This document shows, in pieces, positions 9,817 to 20,549 of a stretch of DNA of 64,000 nucleotides; the first letter of the stretch is position 1; every line of letters begins with the position of its first letter. Below the pieces are notes generated by a model. It worked only from the letters and a program-made list of their open reading frames with translations. It was not told the origin of the DNA and did no database searches. The translations under genes were made by a program, and so were the position numbers. Where the stretch lies: contig CM050451.1 in assembly GCA_027563935.2 (NCBI GenBank), positions 100,405,565 through 100,469,564 of the forward strand, in the 5' to 3' direction. Source of the DNA: Costus lasius (lineage: Eukaryota > Streptophyta > Magnoliopsida > Zingiberales > Costaceae).

Positions 9817-11428
9817 TGTAAGATCCAAGGATCTTAAGTCCTGGTAAGCATTATTTGGATTTAAATAAAATCATTAGCTGTGATATTTTATTATGATTTA
9901 AATAAAATTATTGGATGCTAATTAACTGGCTTATTGATTGTTAAATTGTAATTAATTGATTTGAGTCTATTTGGTTGTTAATTTATTGTAAATTAATTAG
10001 AGATTATTTATTTGATTATTGGTTGTTAATTTATGATAAATTATCATTGGTTGTTCATGATAAATTAATTAGGATTTATGGGTTGTAAATTGTTAGTTAA
10101 TTAATTAGACCTTATTGGTTAAGTAATTAGACCTTATTGGATATTAATTAAATCCTTATTGGATTTCGGTTAAGTGATTGGTTATTTGTCAGTTAATTAA
10201 ATTAATTAGTTAACTTTGGATTATTGGGTTTAAAAATTCGAAATTGTTAGTTAAATGGGTTAAACCCTATTCGAATTAATTGGTTAATGGGTTTAAAATT
10301 TAAAAACCCAAAGTTTAAGTGGTAAATTCGGTTAGGGTAGGAGAGTTGGCGATATTTTTGCTTGGAAGAAATCTTGGGCGACTGCTTGGAGGCTTGGAGG
10401 CGAAAATCCTTTCTTCCTCTTCCTTTCTTCCATTGGCCAGCATCTTTGGTTTGGGTGGCGTTTTCTTCCATTGGTGGTGACAAGGCTTTAGACAATTTTT
10501 GGAGAATTTTCACCTTGTGTTCACGATTAAGAGGTGAGTGGGGTGTCTTAATCGAGTTCTATCAACTTAGTTGTGTTAATTGATATATTGGATGGATTGG
10601 AAATTTTGGAAATTTTACCATGTTAAAACCGTAATTATGTAAAGTGTATGAAGGTATGAAAACCGAATTTAGGGTATTGTTATTCATGAGAACCGAATTG
10701 TATTTCTCCATGAAAACCTAAATTTCCATGTAAACCGAAATGATCTTGATAGTTGTTATGAAAACTGAATTTTGATGTTAATTATGAAAACCGAAATAAT
10801 CTTGATAATTGTTATGAAAACTAAAATTTTGATTTAATTATGAAAACCGAAATCTTGATGATTATTTAACCGAAAATTTGAATGAAATTTAAGGTGTTTT
10901 TATAGGGAATTTTGGTAGCATTAAATTATTGAATTTTGAGTATGAAATTCTTGTTAACTAGATATTTTTTTTAGTATGAATTTTGAGTATTAAATCAGTG
11001 ATTTTATTCCGTTAGTAAGAATACATGTTTTACATTTTATGTTGATTTTATGGATGCTTATTGTAATTTTATGTTTCTTTATGAGTGTAGCATGTATCCT
11101 TGTTTGAGAAAAATTGGGTGATAACATAGCAAGGTTAAGACTGAACTAATCAGCATGAAACCTAAGGACTACACTACATTATGTGATTGTTAATATTATG
11201 TAATTATGTGATTTTTGAATATTATGGGATTATGTGATCTTTGAACATTATGTGGTTACGTAATTTTTGGAAATTATGTGGTTATGTGATTTCGGATATT
11301 ATGTGTTATGTGATGTTAGAACTAAGGCTAAGTGTAACTGTGTACTCAAGGGGGTAGTCGTTATGTGATATGTTAAGGGTTTGAATTTCAGCCCTGTATT
11401 TGATATGTGAGGGGGTTGATGTTCAGCC
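9817..11428 (+). repeat. Solo LTR C (Tekay family), left segment
   Basis: TGTAAGATCCAAGGATC start identical to the LTRs of the complete Tekay element T (43022 and 50744). AT-rich U3 is followed by a stretch of ATTATGTGGTTATGTGATTT-like repeats (about 11170-11320). It is cut at 11428 by copia A and resumes at 20550. No internal region is present and a 5-bp duplication flanks the whole, so it is a solo LTR. Confidence 0.9.
11424..11428 (+). repeat. Target-site duplication of copia A (left)
   Basis: CAGCC; the right copy at 20545-20549 is TAGCC, one transition apart. Confidence 0.8.
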
Positions 11429-12302
11429 TGAAGGGTCCCTAAAAAGGGGGGTGAAACCCTAAGCATGCGCAACATAAGACTTTGCATGGGCGGAATTAGG
11501 GTTTGCATAGGATCGCAAATGGTATAGCTATATGATCAACTTTAATTAAACTTAAGATCAAGTTATAATCTCACCATAGCCATGGATAGATGGCGGCTTG
11601 GAAGAAGAAAACAAGGTTGATCTCCTCCAAAAGGTGCGCACACAAGAAGACAAAGACTACTCCCTTCTCACCTTTGTGCTAGCAAAAGCTTCAAGGGGTC
11701 TTGTTGCATGAAGGAGATGATGAACTCTTGGCCGATCCTTCTTCTCGTCACTTTCACCACGCAAGAAGGTGTGTGTTGTCGAGAGCAAGATAATGGAGAG
11801 AAGCGTTAGCCGAACTTGTGATCGAATGTGGAGACATTCATCACAATTGTCAAACCGAAATGCCATAAATGGCAAGTCATCAAAGCTTGCGTTATGCGTT
11901 CACATGAAGTGAACCAAACGCATAGCTCTCCTCTCAAATGAACCAAGCGCTCACATGTGAGCCGGTTCAATTCAATTGGTCCAATGACCAAACCAAATCA
12001 GCCCAAGAATCGGTTCAGACCAAATTAAACCCTAAGGTTCAAAATCTGACCGTTCATCCTTTTGATGCTCTTGATCTCTTCGATCTAGCATCCACACTCT
12101 CGATCGAAGCTTACCGATCTCAAGCCCTAATCAATCAAACATGATCAGACTGGATCTCACTTACAATCAGAGTTTAATCTCCTTTAAACTGAACTCGAAC
12201 AATTCAGTCCACACGATCTGACTTAAGTAGCCATATCATCAAATTGTGCGACCCTAAGGGTTTCCTTTAAATGTCGGTAACGATAACTTACGTTATCACG
12301 AT

Positions 12303-12332
12303 CAGTGAGGGGTATCTAGCAACACATCACTG
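12303..12332. promoter_or_regulatory. U3 dyad block CAGTGA-N18-TCACTG
   Basis: Inverted 6-bp arms around a GGGGTATCTAGCAACACA-like centre. The block is recognisable in B (8164-8197) and F (3597-3630) LTRs although the families differ greatly elsewhere. Confidence 0.4.
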
Positions 12333-12512
12333 TCTCCCGATATAAAGGAAAGAGTCTTCCAAGACTCCACCCAAACCATGGCACAAGTGTGAATCAAACT
12401 CACGAGGCATGCATGTATCCTTTGCCACTGGATGTTCTTATTGGACAAGCATGTCAAGCTTGTAACTCCAATACGATGAGCATGATTAGATCAGATGCAC
12501 ATAGTCATCTGG

Positions 12513-12524
12513 GTATGGCCATAC
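12513..12524. promoter_or_regulatory. 12-bp U3 palindrome in copia A 3' LTR
   Basis: GTATGGCCATAC, 592 bp from the LTR start; duplicate in the 5' LTR at 19941-19952. Confidence 0.5.
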
Positions 12525-13116
12525 ACTATCTCAATCATCTCATATAGGGGGGCCCTTTAGAACATCTCACTCCTTAAACAAGGAGACGGCAATCCTATGT
12601 CTATCACAAGTGCCCTAACCTGACTCAAGCTCACCATCCAAGATAGTCTATAATCATTATATTTCAAATGATATTGAACTACCTCAAAACAATGACAATC
12701 ATCATTTAGAAACACAAGTAATCTCAAGTCAAAGGACATGTGCCACTTAGTGCTTACAAGGATCATTCACATTGTGACAAGCAATGGAATATCCGAGTAG
12801 GGTCTGTCCAGTACATCCAATGTACCCATGAGTCTACATCTTATTCCATGCTCGAAGCATCCTATAAGATTAGCACTCATATCAGTCTCAATCATATCAA
12901 GGCTGTCTCATGTTCACCAAGATATCTCGACTAAGGACAAAGAGCATGTCAGCCCAGCTGAACAGCTTAGAGACATTATTCAGAAGTACACTTATTACAG
13001 CAGACAAGGTAACAACCTGAATAACAACCATGCCTTTTATAAACATCAAAGTTTATTACATGATACTTTTACAATCCCAAGGCCTCAAACATTAGCCTTA
13101 AGGGCATACCCCAACA

Positions 13117-13129
13117 ATCTCCCACTTGC
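13117..13129 (-). other. Polypurine tract of copia A
   Basis: Sense GCAAGTGGGAGAT just before the 3' LTR. Confidence 0.85.
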
Positions 13130-13136
13130 ACTTAAT

Positions 13137-16100
13137 CTAATGGTTGAGAAATCTCAAACCCATATTATTACAGTGCTTCTCATGCTTCTGCTGCGCCAGA
13201 GGCTTGGTAAGCGGGTCTGCCAGATTGTCATCTGTATGAACCTTGCAAATCTTGATCTCGCCACGATCAATGATATCCCGGATCAAGTGAAACCGTCTCT
13301 GTATGTGCTTGGACTTCTGGTGCGACCGTGGTTCCTTTGCTTGTGCGATTGCTCCAGTGTTATCACAAAAGATAACCAAAGGATCTGCACTCGAAGGAAC
13401 GACACCAAGTTCTCTCACGAACTTACGAATCCACACTGCCTCCTTAGATGCTTCCGAGGCTGCAACATACTCGGCTTCTGTTGTGGAATCAGCAACAGTT
13501 GACTGTTTGAAGCTTTTCCACACCACTGCTCCACCATTCAAGCTAAAAACATAGCCTGATTGCGATCGGAAATCATCCTGGTCCGACTGGAATGAAGCGT
13601 CAGTATATCCCTCTATACTGAGTTCTTCCTGACCACCATATATCAAGAACATATCTTTGGTCCTCCGCAGATATTTTAAGATGTTCTTGACTGCAATCCA
13701 GTGCGCCATACCTGGATTACTTTGGAATCGACTGGTCACGCTTAACCCGTAAGCGACGTCTGGGCGAGTACACAACATCGCATACATTATGGACCCAATA
13801 GCCGAAGCATAAGGCGTATTGTCCATTTCATCTTTCTCAGTCTGTGTTTGTGGACACTGACTCTTCGAAAGATTCAGACCATGTCTGACTGGAAGATATC
13901 CACGTTTAGAATTCTCTAAATGGAATCTCTCCAGGACTTTATCGATGTAAGTACTCTGGCACAGCCCGAGAAGCCTCTTAGATCTATCCCGGTAGATCTT
14001 CACACCTAATACATAGGCTGCTTCTCCTAGATCTTTCATCTGGAAACATTTTCCTAACCATGCTTTAACAGCATGCAGTTCAGGAATATCATTTCCAATG
14101 ATTAAGATATCATCGACGTAGAGGATTAGGAATGTAATCACGCTCCCACTAAACCTCTTATATACACACGGGTCATCCTCGTTCTTGATGAAACCAAACT
14201 CAGAGATTGATTCATCAAAACGAATGTTCCAGCTTCTTGATGCTTGTTTAAGTCCATAAAGGGACTTCTTTAACTTGCATATTTTATGACGATCTGATGG
14301 ATTAGTGAAACCTTCCGGTTGTGTCATATACACATCCTCATCCAGATTTCCATTAAGGAAAGCTGTCTTCACATCCATTTGCCAGATCTCATAGTCGTAA
14401 TATGCTGCTATCGCAAAAAGAATCCGAATAGACTTAAACATGGCTACAGGTGAGAAAGTTTCATCATAATCTATCCCGTAGATTTGTTTGAAACCTTTCG
14501 CAACTAGCCTGCCTTTATAGGTAACTACGTTACCATCCATGTCAATCTTCTTCTTGAAGATCCATTTACAGCCTATAGGGATTACTCCCGGAGGCGGATC
14601 AACCAAATCCCAGACTTGGTTATCTGACATGGAGTCCATCTCGGCTCGCATAGCTTCAAGCCATCTAGCTGACTCCGGTCCACTGACCGCATCCGCATAA
14701 GTGAGGGGTTCATCATTATCATTGATGTAGACTCCGTCATAGCGCTCAGGCTGTCGACGGATCCTACCCGATCTTCGCGGTTCCCGTGATATCTGAGCCT
14801 CAGGTTGTTCAGTAACCTGATCTACTGGCTCAGGCACATCCAACTCTGCTTGACTACTTTGTCCTTCCTCTGGAATCTCATCCAGCTTTATTTCTCTCCC
14901 ACTGGCCTCTTGCAGAAGAAACTCCTTCTCAAGAAATATGGCCGTCCGAGCAACAAAAACCTTGTTCTCTTTGGGATCGTAGAAATAATAACCCTTAGTT
15001 TCCTTAGGGTAACCGACAAAGATACATTTCTCAGATCTGCTCTCTAGTTTCCCAGAGGCGAGCTTTTTGACATAAGCCTCGCAACCCCAGATCCTGATAA
15101 ATGTCAAGCTAGGCTGTTTCCCATACCATAACTCATATGGCGTCTTTGAAACTGCTTTGGATGGCACTCGGTTTAGTACCTTTGCAGCTGTTTCCAGTGC
15201 AAAACCCCAAAAGGAGTATGGAAGAGTGGCCTGACTCATCATAGAACGAACCATATCAAGTAGCGTTCTATTTCTCCTCTCGGACACACCATTCCATTGC
15301 GGTGTTCCTGGCGGAGTGAGCTGTGAGATAATCCCACACTCCTTCAGATAGTCAGTAAATGCATGACTCAGGTATTCACCACCTCGATCAGAGCGAAGTG
15401 CCTTGATATTTCGGCCTAACTGATTTTGTACTTCATTTTTGAACTCTTTGAACTTGTCAAAAGATTCACTTTTATGTCTCATTAAATAGACATACCCATA
15501 CCTACTGAAATCATCAGTAAAGGTAATGAAGTACTGATAGCCACCTCTGGCATGTTTACCAAAAGGCCCACACACATCACTGTGTATAAGGTCCAGTAAA
15601 CCTGAAGTCCTTTGACCTTTGTTTGAAAAAGGTGACTTCGTCATTTTACCCATCAAACAAGCTTTGCATGTATCAATCTCCCCATAGGAGAATGATCCCA
15701 GCAGTCCATGTTCATGCAACCGCTTAATGCGCTTCTCGTTTATATGGCCTAAACGACTATGCCATAGCAAGGTGCTGTCATCAGCATACTTGGCTTTCTT
15801 ATTATCAATGTTTTGTATAGAATTTTCCATGTCCAACATGTACAACCCATTGTTAATTGAACCAGTCGCATACACAATATTATCATGAGACAAAACACAC
15901 TTTGAAATATTGCATTCAAAGGCAAATCCTTTCCTGACAAGAGCAGGAATAGAGATAATATTCTTGGTAATACTGGGTACAAAATAACAATTGTTTAATT
16001 CTAATACAATGCCAGATGGTAAAGTAATGAAATAGTCTCCCACAGCAACAGCAGCAACCCGTGCCCCGTTTCCAACTCGTAGGTCTACCTCATGCTGTCC

Positions 16101-17021
16101 CACCTGCCTTCTTCTCTTGAGTTCCTGCACATTTGAACAAATGTGAACTCCACATGCAGTGTCCAACACCCATGATATAGAAGAAGATGAAACCATGACT
16201 TCCGTCACGTATATACCTGAGCCAGAAGCAATGCTTCCCCTCTTATCTCCTTGGAGCGCTTTACAGTCCTTTTTCCAGTGACCCAGCTGGCCACAGTGGA
16301 AACACCTGTTATCCTTCGACCGCTTCACCTTCTGTTTCAGGGCCTTGCTGTAATTCTTGACAGGGGCCTTGCCCTTCTTCCCCTTCTTCTTGTTCCTAGA
16401 AGGAACCATCAAGACAGAGGTTGAAGGCTTACCCTTCAGAGTTTCCTCAGTTGTCAAGAGCATATTCAGCAGCTCTGCCGGCGTACAATCGATTTTGTTC
16501 ATATTAAAGTTAATGATGAACGCATCGAAAGAAGGCGGGAGAGATTGCAGAATAATGTCCACAGCAAGCTCTTGGTTGATGGTATGCCCCAGTTTCTCCA
16601 GAGCCTCCTTGTGCCCAATCATCTTGAGCACGTGAGCTCCCACTGGGCTCCCCTCAGCCAGTTTGCTCTGAAAGAAGAGCTTCGTCAGATTATAGCGCTC
16701 AGTCCTCGCCTGTGCAGCATACAGCATCTTGAGGTTCGCTATAATTTCTATAGCCGACATATCCTCATGCTGACGCTGCAGCGGTGGCGTCATAGACGCT
16801 AGCATCAGGCAAGCGACATCAATGCTATCATTGACGTGCTTTTCGTAGGCATCCCGAACCGCCCTTGCGGCGTTCGGAGCGGGCTGCGGCGGTATCGCCG
16901 TCTCGAGGACATACAGTTTCCTCTCTGCCTTAAGAACAATCTTAAGGTGTCCGAACCAGTCAGAGAAGTTCGGCCCAGCAAACTTCTCCCTTTCCAGTAG
17001 GGATCGCACATTGAAGCTCAT
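13137..17021 (-). CDS. gag-pol: Copia A Gag-Pol polyprotein, intact
   Basis: 1294 residues, unbroken, starting at MSFNVRSLLE. Order: Gag (1-235, with copia Gag core YVLETAIPP and LTKLFFQSKL), CCHC knuckle C240-C253 (CFHCGQLGHWKKDC), protease with D287-T288-A289, and an integrase zinc motif (H421/H426 with C452/C455). The integrase core has D482, D545 and E581 (35 residues between the last two). A GKLESRSEKCIFVGYP C-terminal block follows. RT spans about 815-1010 with YVDD at 968-971. RNase H has D1141 in GYTDAS, E1182/E1184 in TEAEYVAAS and D1220 in FCDNTGAI. All main catalytic residues are present. The protease has DTA where most copia elements have DTG/DSG; B shares this. Long antisense frames over this region are shadows. 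Confidence 0.95.
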   Translation of the reverse strand: MSFNVRSLLEREKFAGPNFSDWFGHLKIVLKAERKLYVLETAIPPQPAPNAARAVRDAYEKHVNDSIDVACLMLASMTPPLQRQHEDMSAIEIIANLKMLYAAQARTERYNLTKLFFQSKLAEGSPVGAHVLKMIGHKEALEKLGHTINQELAVDIILQSLPPSFDAFIINFNMNKIDCTPAELLNMLLTTEETLKGKPSTSVLMVPSRNKKKGKKGKAPVKNYSKALKQKVKRSKDNRCFHCGQLGHWKKDCKALQGDKRGSIASGSGIYVTEVMVSSSSISWVLDTACGVHICSNVQELKRRRQVGQHEVDLRVGNGARVAAVAVGDYFITLPSGIVLELNNCYFVPSITKNIISIPALVRKGFAFECNISKCVLSHDNIVYATGSINNGLYMLDMENSIQNIDNKKAKYADDSTLLWHSRLGHINEKRIKRLHEHGLLGSFSYGEIDTCKACLMGKMTKSPFSNKGQRTSGLLDLIHSDVCGPFGKHARGGYQYFITFTDDFSRYGYVYLMRHKSESFDKFKEFKNEVQNQLGRNIKALRSDRGGEYLSHAFTDYLKECGIISQLTPPGTPQWNGVSERRNRTLLDMVRSMMSQATLPYSFWGFALETAAKVLNRVPSKAVSKTPYELWYGKQPSLTFIRIWGCEAYVKKLASGKLESRSEKCIFVGYPKETKGYYFYDPKENKVFVARTAIFLEKEFLLQEASGREIKLDEIPEEGQSSQAELDVPEPVDQVTEQPEAQISREPRRSGRIRRQPERYDGVYINDNDEPLTYADAVSGPESARWLEAMRAEMDSMSDNQVWDLVDPPPGVIPIGCKWIFKKKIDMDGNVVTYKGRLVAKGFKQIYGIDYDETFSPVAMFKSIRILFAIAAYYDYEIWQMDVKTAFLNGNLDEDVYMTQPEGFTNPSDRHKICKLKKSLYGLKQASRSWNIRFDESISEFGFIKNEDDPCVYKRFSGSVITFLILYVDDILIIGNDIPELHAVKAWLGKCFQMKDLGEAAYVLGVKIYRDRSKRLLGLCQSTYIDKVLERFHLENSKRGYLPVRHGLNLSKSQCPQTQTEKDEMDNTPYASAIGSIMYAMLCTRPDVAYGLSVTSRFQSNPGMAHWIAVKNILKYLRRTKDMFLIYGGQEELSIEGYTDASFQSDQDDFRSQSGYVFSLNGGAVVWKSFKQSTVADSTTEAEYVAASEASKEAVWIRKFVRELGVVPSSADPLVIFCDNTGAIAQAKEPRSHQKSKHIQRRFHLIRDIIDRGEIKICKVHTDDNLADPLTKPLAQQKHEKHCNNMGLRFLNH

Positions 17022-17212
17022 GGTGTTCGTTGCTGCAGGAATCTACAACAAGCAAGAACAGCAAGGTCAGTATCAATGTTCAGAATCAATCCAGGACTTA
17101 AGAAAGATTCTTTTCTCACTATTTTGTCTGACTGAAAAATCCAGTAAACAGTCCGAAAGAGTAACACTCTTTTAGTGAGATGGGATCCAAATTTCATACT
17201 TGGTCTCCGCGT

Positions 17213-17226
17213 CCCGCTCAGGCGAG
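17213..17226 (-). other. Leader hairpin HP1 of copia A
   Basis: In sense CTCGC-CTGA-GCGGG, a 5-bp stem with one G-U pair, at the position where B3 has TCCCAC-CCTC-GTGGGA. Confidence 0.45.
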
Positions 17227-17536
17227 ATAAGATGCACAGAGATGACAAGCACTAGTTTCTGGTAGGCTGTCCCAGCCAATCGCCAACCCGTGCGATTCCC
17301 CTTCATCTTGGCAATCCAGCAGACTGTGCCAACTGAGTTGGTACAACACAGTCTCTGATCCCAGAGATGGCTGCCTCCATGTGCTACCATATGCGCCACA
17401 TATGTAGTCTACATGGTCAAGCTGACCTGACCTACTCCCTGGACCACCACGTGCTATGCTGAGCAACGAGAGGGGATAAATCCCAACTCTGTAACACGCA
17501 GGTGAAATCCAGCACCGTCTGAAGATAGATGGACGT

Positions 17537-17551
17537 GCCCACTGAGTGGGT
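17537..17551 (-). other. Leader hairpin HP2 of copia A
   Basis: GCCCAC-TGA-GTGGGT as read on the plus strand, matching TCCCAC-GAGG-GTGGGA of B and F. Confidence 0.45.
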
Positions 17552-18628
17552 TCAACACGGCTCCAACGATAGTCAGAAAGGTGAGGTTTCGCGTCAGAAG
17601 GCTTACGAGCTTGATATGTTAGCGTTGGATTTTAACGGTCTTTTATCTTCTTACTATCAGGCATGTCCTATGGCTATAGCAGAAGATACATTTAAACATG
17701 CAATTCTAATTATTAGCAATAAGTAGAAAGCATGATCTTATGTGGTAAAAGCCCATGAACCCTAGTAAGACCTTAATTTTACTTAAGTCTTCACTTGAGC
17801 TTCATTGCATCTCATCTGGTCCAACCCAGTGCCCTAGCGCCAAGAGCACCTCAGGTGCACCACCAGGTGAATGCCCCTCTTGGATGTGTGCCTTTGTTCT
17901 TGTCTAATCAAAATACATTTGATCTATCTAGACAAGGTTGACTCGCAGGTCAACAATCATATTATAAATTAAGTACAATGTGATTCGCAGATCACAAATT
18001 AATTTACAATTTTTTTTAAATCCAGGCACGCAGGCCCCAGCACAGCACACAATTGGGCAACCCACATAAGACTAAATAAACAAGCATATGGTTCAATCAA
18101 CATGTGATCCATTCAAGAAATTAAAGTTTGAAAAACCCCATGGTATCAATTTAATTTCCTTATGAGCCCTACAACCTTACAATGGTCCATAATTGGGGAT
18201 CCACTCATCCATCTAGTTAGATCCTTTGCCCTTGCATGCACCGAGTCCTAACTGACCCGAGTTGACCTAATGGTCAACCATGCATGCGCCAAGGGCTGAA
18301 CAACCCTCATGAGTTTTTGGCAAGCGGGTGTGACCCCGGGCCTAACTCAAGTGTGTTCAGTAATTGTCTCAACCAGACCTCGCTACACGCCCTAGATGCA
18401 GTCAACCTATAGCCACCTTGTGCTTGCGCATAGGTGCTATCGGGTCAACCCATCTGAGCTGTCAGATGGTCTGATCAGACTTGGATCTAACCTAGTGGTG
18501 ACTTCAACCCCATCAACCCATCTAAGGGTTTAATGTAGTGGCACCTTAGATCTAATCAAGCGCGCAAGATGTAAGTTTTAGAAAACTTTTAGAACATGCG
18601 CAAACATTCAAACAAAGTTGATAACCCT

Positions 18629-18694
18629 TAGATCTAAGGGGGTCCCCTTCAAGGGGGAGCGCAAACTTTAGGGGGTCCCCTTCAAGGGGGAGCG
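18629..18694. repeat. Tandem pair of palindromic 33-bp units
   Basis: Two adjacent copies of a unit with GGGGTCCCC and AAGGGGGAGCGCA; each can fold on itself through CCCC/GGGG arms. Located near the PBS of copia A. Confidence 0.7.
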
Positions 18695-18842
18695 CATACA
18701 TAGCCATGACACAAGCGCAATCTTCATGTTAGCATGATACAAGCGCAAACTATGACTATGTAAACAAAGCATGAAGTAAGCGCAACAAGCATGGATCACA
18801 AACATTTCAAAGCAACCATATAGACTATACCGAAAGCCTAAG

Positions 18843-18854
18843 GCTCTGATACCA
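18843..18854 (-). other. Primer-binding site of copia A
   Basis: Sense TGGTATCAGAGC (initiator tRNA-Met), two bases from the LTR edge. Confidence 0.9.
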
Positions 18855-18856
18855 AT

Positions 18857-20544
18857 TAAAGGGTCCCTAAAAAGGGGGGTGAAACCCTAAGCATGCGCAA
18901 CATAAGACTTTGCATGGGCGGAATTAGGGTTTGCATAGGATCGCAAATGGTATAGCTATATGATCAACTTTAATTAAACTTAAGATCAAGTTATAATCTC
19001 ACCATAGCCATGGATAGATGGCGGCTTGGAAGAAGAAAACAAGGTTGATCTCCTCCAAAAGGTGCGCACACAAGAAGACAAAGACTACTCCCTTCTCACC
19101 TTTGTGCTAGCAAAAGCTTCAAGGGGTCTTGTTGCATGAAGGAGATGATGAACTCTTGGCCGATCCTTCTTCTCGTCACTTTCACCACGCAAGAAGGTGT
19201 GTGTTGTCGAGAGCAAGATAATGGAGAGAAGCGTTAGCCGAACTTGTGATCGAATGTGGAGACATTCATCACAATTGTCAAACCGAAATGCCATAAATGG
19301 CAAGTCATCAAAGCTTGCGTTATGCGTTCACATGAAGTGAACCAAACGCATAGCTCTCCTCTCAAATGAACCAAGCGCTCACATGTGAGCCGGTTCAATT
19401 CAATTGGTCCAATGACCAAACCAAATCAGCCCAAGAATCGGTTCAGACCAAATTAAACCCTAAGGTTCAAAATCTGACCATTCATCCTTTTGATGCTCTT
19501 GATCTCTTCGATCTAGCATCCACACTCTCGATCGAAGCTTACCGATCTCAAGCCCTAATCAATCAAACATGATCAGACTGGATCTCACTTACAATCAGAG
19601 TTTAATCTCCTTTAAACTGAACTCGAACAATTCAGTCCACACGATCTGACTTAAGTAGCCATATCATCAAATTGTGCGACCCTAAGGGTTTCCTTTAAAT
19701 GTCGGTAACGATAACTTACGTTATCACGATCAGTGAGGGGTATCTAGCAACACATCACTGTCTCCCGATATAAAGGAAAGAGTCTTCCAAGACTCCACCC
19801 AAACCATGGCACAAGTGTGAATCAAACTCACGAGGCATGCATGTATCCTTTGCCACTGGATGTTCTTATTGGACAAGCATGTCAAGCTTGTAACTCCAAT
19901 ACGATGAGCATGATTAGATCAGATGCACATAGTCATCTGGGTATGGCCATACACTATCTCAATCATCTCATATAGGGGGGCCCTTTAGAACATCTCACTC
20001 CTTAAACAAGGAGACGGCAATCCTATGTCTATCACAAGTGCCCTAACCTGACTCAAGCTCACCATCCAAGATAGTCTATAATCATTATATTTCAAATGAT
20101 ATTGAACTACCTCAAAACAATGACAATCATCATTTAGAAACACAAGTAATCTCAAGTCAAAGGACATGTGCCACTTAGTGCTTACAAGGATCATTCACAT
20201 TGTGACAAGCAATGGAATATCCGAGTAGGGTCTGTCCAGTACATCCAATGTACCCATGAGTCTACATCTTATTCCATGCTCGAAGCATCCTATAAGATTA
20301 GCACTCATATCAGTCTCAATCATATCAAGGCTGTCTCATGTTCACCAAGATATCTCGACTAAGGACAAAGAGCATGTCAGCCCAGCTGAACAGCTTAGAG
20401 ACATTATTCAGAAGTACACTTATTACAGCAGACAAGGTAACAACCTGAATAACAACCATGCCTTTTATAAACATCAAAGTTTATTACATGATACTTTTAC
20501 AATCCCAAGGCCTCAAACATTAGCCTTAAGGGCATACCCCAACA
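18857..20544 (-). repeat. 5' LTR of copia A
   Basis: 1688 bp, same length as the 3' LTR and nearly identical. Its inner edge ends in TA rather than CA in sense, a single transition from the canonical end. Confidence 0.95.
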
Positions 20545-20549
20545 TAGCC
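20545..20549 (+). repeat. Target-site duplication of copia A (right)
   Basis: TAGCC, against CAGCC on the left. Confidence 0.8.

Larger units (their letters stand above)
11429..13116 (-). repeat. 3' LTR of copia A
   Basis: 1688 bp, sense TGTTGGGGTATG...GGGACCCTTCA. It contains the palindrome GTATGGCCATAC (12513-12524), a 30-bp dyad CAGTGA-N18-TCACTG (12303-12332) and a 16-bp palindrome at 12352-12367. Open frames inside it are present identically in the other LTR and have no recognisable product. Confidence 0.95.
17022..18842 (-). other. Copia A leader
   Basis: About 1.8 kb between PBS and gag with no coding frame that I can support. It holds diverged counterparts of the hairpins in B and F leaders (HP1 at 17213-17226, HP2 at 17537-17551) and a CGCGTCAGAAGGCTTA motif near 17590. 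A tandem pair of a GGGGGTCCCCTTCAAGGGGG-type palindromic unit lies at about 18629-18694. Confidence 0.75.
11429..20544 (-). mobile_element. Complete Ty1/copia element A
   Basis: A 9116-bp full-length copia element with two 1688-bp LTRs, PBS, a 1.8-kb leader, one unbroken Gag-Pol frame and a PPT, in copia domain order (integrase before RT). It is inserted in solo LTR C. LTRs compared line by line differ at two sites only (12042/19470 region C/T-type change and the terminal CA/TA at the inner 5' LTR edge). That is about 0.1%, or tens of thousands of years if a plant rate near 1.3e-8 per site per year is assumed. It is the best candidate in the window for an autonomous element. Confidence 0.95.

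Noticed and set aside
12828..13502. 224-codon plus-strand frame
   Set aside because: Crosses the LTR/PPT boundary and is antisense to copia A RNase H; a shadow frame.
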